Assembly: GCA_022560555.1 (NCBI GenBank)
Contig: JADFSZ010000092.1
Span: 1-6,932 of the forward strand
Direction of reading: 5' to 3'
Length of the DNA: 6,932 nucleotides
Source: JADFSZ01 sp022560555 [NCBI: PVC group bacterium]
Lineage (GTDB): Bacteria > GCA-001730085 > JADFSZ01
Shown: in pieces, positions 5,867-6,932 of the stretch
Position numbering within the stretch: the first letter of the stretch is position 1
Layout: every line of letters begins with the position of its first letter
Notes under the pieces: model-generated
What the model was told of the DNA's origin: nothing
Database searches by the model: none
What the model saw: the letters and a program-made list of their open reading frames with translations, nothing else
Program-made: the position numbers and the translations under genes

Positions 5867-6932
5867 TTAATCGACAACACCTTCCCGTGTCGTCGAATTC
5901 TGCAGCTCCGGTGTAAGCACCGTCTCTTTTTCGTCATCAGGCCCGTTTTCATCATACGGGGCCTCGACAACCTTCCCTTCATAAATGATGATAACCGTTC
6001 TGTATTTAGCATGAATGTAACGCTTCTTCCATTTTTTACCATCTTTATAGTCGATAATAAAATAATCTTTTTCGCTTCGAGACTCTGTTCCTCTTGATAT
6101 TATCATTGTCTTGGAACCCGCGTCATATGACACCGTAACTTCGGATTCTGTTTCAAAAAGCGCAGCAAAAGACGTCTGTACATCTTCCAATGTATCTTCA
6201 TAGCTCGGGCTTGAGGCGTCACCAAGCAGGGCTATGACCTCAGGAATAAGTATCTCCGGTAATTCCGGAACAACAGGCGCGCTCCCCCCAAAATTCCAAT
6301 TCAGATTGCTTCCGCCGTCAAAACTACCCATGGAGGCATCTATAAGTAATCCTCCTGATGCGTCCGAGAAAGATACGCTGACATTATCGGCCGTCGCCAG
6401 TGCACCATTAATGATAAATATCCAGTCCGCTGTGGCATTCAACGCAAGCAAGTCCCCTACTTCACCGGTAAGAGCTAGATCTCCCCCTACTGTGATCGTT
6501 GTGCCGTTCATGGCATCGGCATCCGCTATCACTTGGCTGTCTGTCCCCATCGTAAAGTTTCCTGTGGTTTCGATGGTTTGACCATTAAAGTCTATTGTCC
6601 CGTTTTGGGCATCAAACAAGCCGCTCGTAAAACCACCCGTCAATTGTTTCGTGTCTCCAGGCGCGTTGATGATAAGATCTCCGAGAGTCTTGTTGGCAAA
6701 GCTGATCGTCTGCGTACCGTCAGATGCGTTGTTGCCAAGGGTCATTGTTGAATTCGTCACAGTCAACGTGTCAAGATTTTGAAAATCAACGTTCCCCGCA
6801 ACACTCATAATATCATTGGATATATCCAGTGTGACAGCATCAGCTGCATCCGCACCGATTGTAAAAGCACCGCTCAGCGTGAAATTATCCGTTGTTGTCA
6901 AAGAAAAAGTTTCGCCGCCACCGGCATCGGAT
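5867..6932 (-). CDS. C-terminal part of a large beta-strand-rich secreted or surface protein, adhesin-like (5' partial)
   Basis: The frame is open to the right edge without a stop, so the true start is outside; a TTG at 6901 is only an internal codon. The visible 354 residues begin with low-complexity, Thr/Asn/Gly/Asp-rich sequence of short alternating hydrophobic strands, for example NGTIDFNGQTIETTGNFTM at about 110-128. This is as expected for a right-handed beta-helix of the haemagglutinin or autotransporter passenger type. A motif SDASGGLLIDAS followed by DGGSNLNWNFGG (about 189-216) resembles the terminal repeat unit of many giant bacterial surface proteins. A proline-rich linker (VVPELPEILIPE, near 220-231) leads to a different C-terminal domain of about 120 residues that is highly charged and ends ...TREGVVD. 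No beta-barrel translocator, LPXTG or PEP-CTERM signal is seen. The exact function and secretion route are not recognised. Confidence 0.8.
   Translation of the reverse strand, partial: SDAGGGETFSLTTTDNFTLSGAFTIGADAADAVTLDISNDIMSVAGNVDFQNLDTLTVTNSTMTLGNNASDGTQTISFANKTLGDLIINAPGDTKQLTGGFTSGLFDAQNGTIDFNGQTIETTGNFTMGTDSQVIADADAMNGTTITVGGDLALTGEVGDLLALNATADWIFIINGALATADNVSVSFSDASGGLLIDASMGSFDGGSNLNWNFGGSAPVVPELPEILIPEVIALLGDASSPSYEDTLEDVQTSFAALFETESEVTVSYDAGSKTMIISRGTESRSEKDYFIIDYKDGKKWKKRYIHAKYRTVIIIYEGKVVEAPYDENGPDDEKETVLTPELQNSTTREGVVD

Noticed and set aside
6899-6901. TTG at 6901 as the start of the surface protein
   Set aside because: The frame remains open to the window edge with the same low-complexity composition, and no ribosome binding site is seen. 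The gene clearly begins outside the window.

Overview
This window reads almost entirely on the minus strand and looks like chromosomal DNA from an uncultured-type Gram-negative bacterium. Supporting signs are a two-subunit bacterial glycyl-tRNA synthetase, a periplasmic FecR-domain protein, a CHASE2 sensor and a large beta-strand-rich surface protein. The combination of glyQ-glyS-ppdK with FecR/CHASE2 proteins and a big adhesin suggests the Omnitrophota or another PVC-type lineage. This is an inference from style and gene order, held with low to moderate confidence; a deltaproteobacterial-like genome is an alternative. I see no tRNA, rRNA, CRISPR array, IS element or phage gene. The plus strand carries only shadow reading frames.

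Reading in the direction of transcription (high to low coordinates), the window first holds the C-terminal 354 residues of a large secreted or surface protein (6932-5867), whose 5' end lies outside. After 89 bp comes a small exported FecR-domain protein (5777-5304) with a strong Shine-Dalgarno sequence. Two bases after its stop, a membrane CHASE2-GGDEF diguanylate cyclase starts on a TTG codon (5301-3598). These three genes could form a cell-surface and c-di-GMP module: an adhesin-like product, a periplasmic FecR partner, and a sensor cyclase with a periplasmic input domain, intact GGDE catalytic residues and an intact RxxD inhibitory site.

A 191-bp gap (3597-3407) then separates a housekeeping block: glyQ (3406-2531), glyS (overlapping glyQ, ending at 385) and, after a 180-bp AT-rich gap with a good sigma70-type promoter, the first 68 codons of ppdK (pyruvate, phosphate dikinase), which runs off the left edge. 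glyQ and glyS make the two chains of the alpha2beta2-type glycyl-tRNA synthetase. PPDK links pyruvate and phosphoenolpyruvate in central carbon metabolism.

The most noteworthy points are these. (1) At the glyQ/glyS junction, loss of one A from an A8-G-A7 tract would fuse the two reading frames into a GlyQS protein with a lysine-rich linker. (2) Both GlyS and PPDK carry lysine-rich N-terminal tails encoded by A7/A8 runs. (3) The adhesin-FecR-CHASE2-cyclase arrangement suggests a possible signalling cassette. (4) glyQ has no Shine-Dalgarno and has a near-consensus promoter that abuts its start codon. No wholly new system can be claimed from the sequence alone.
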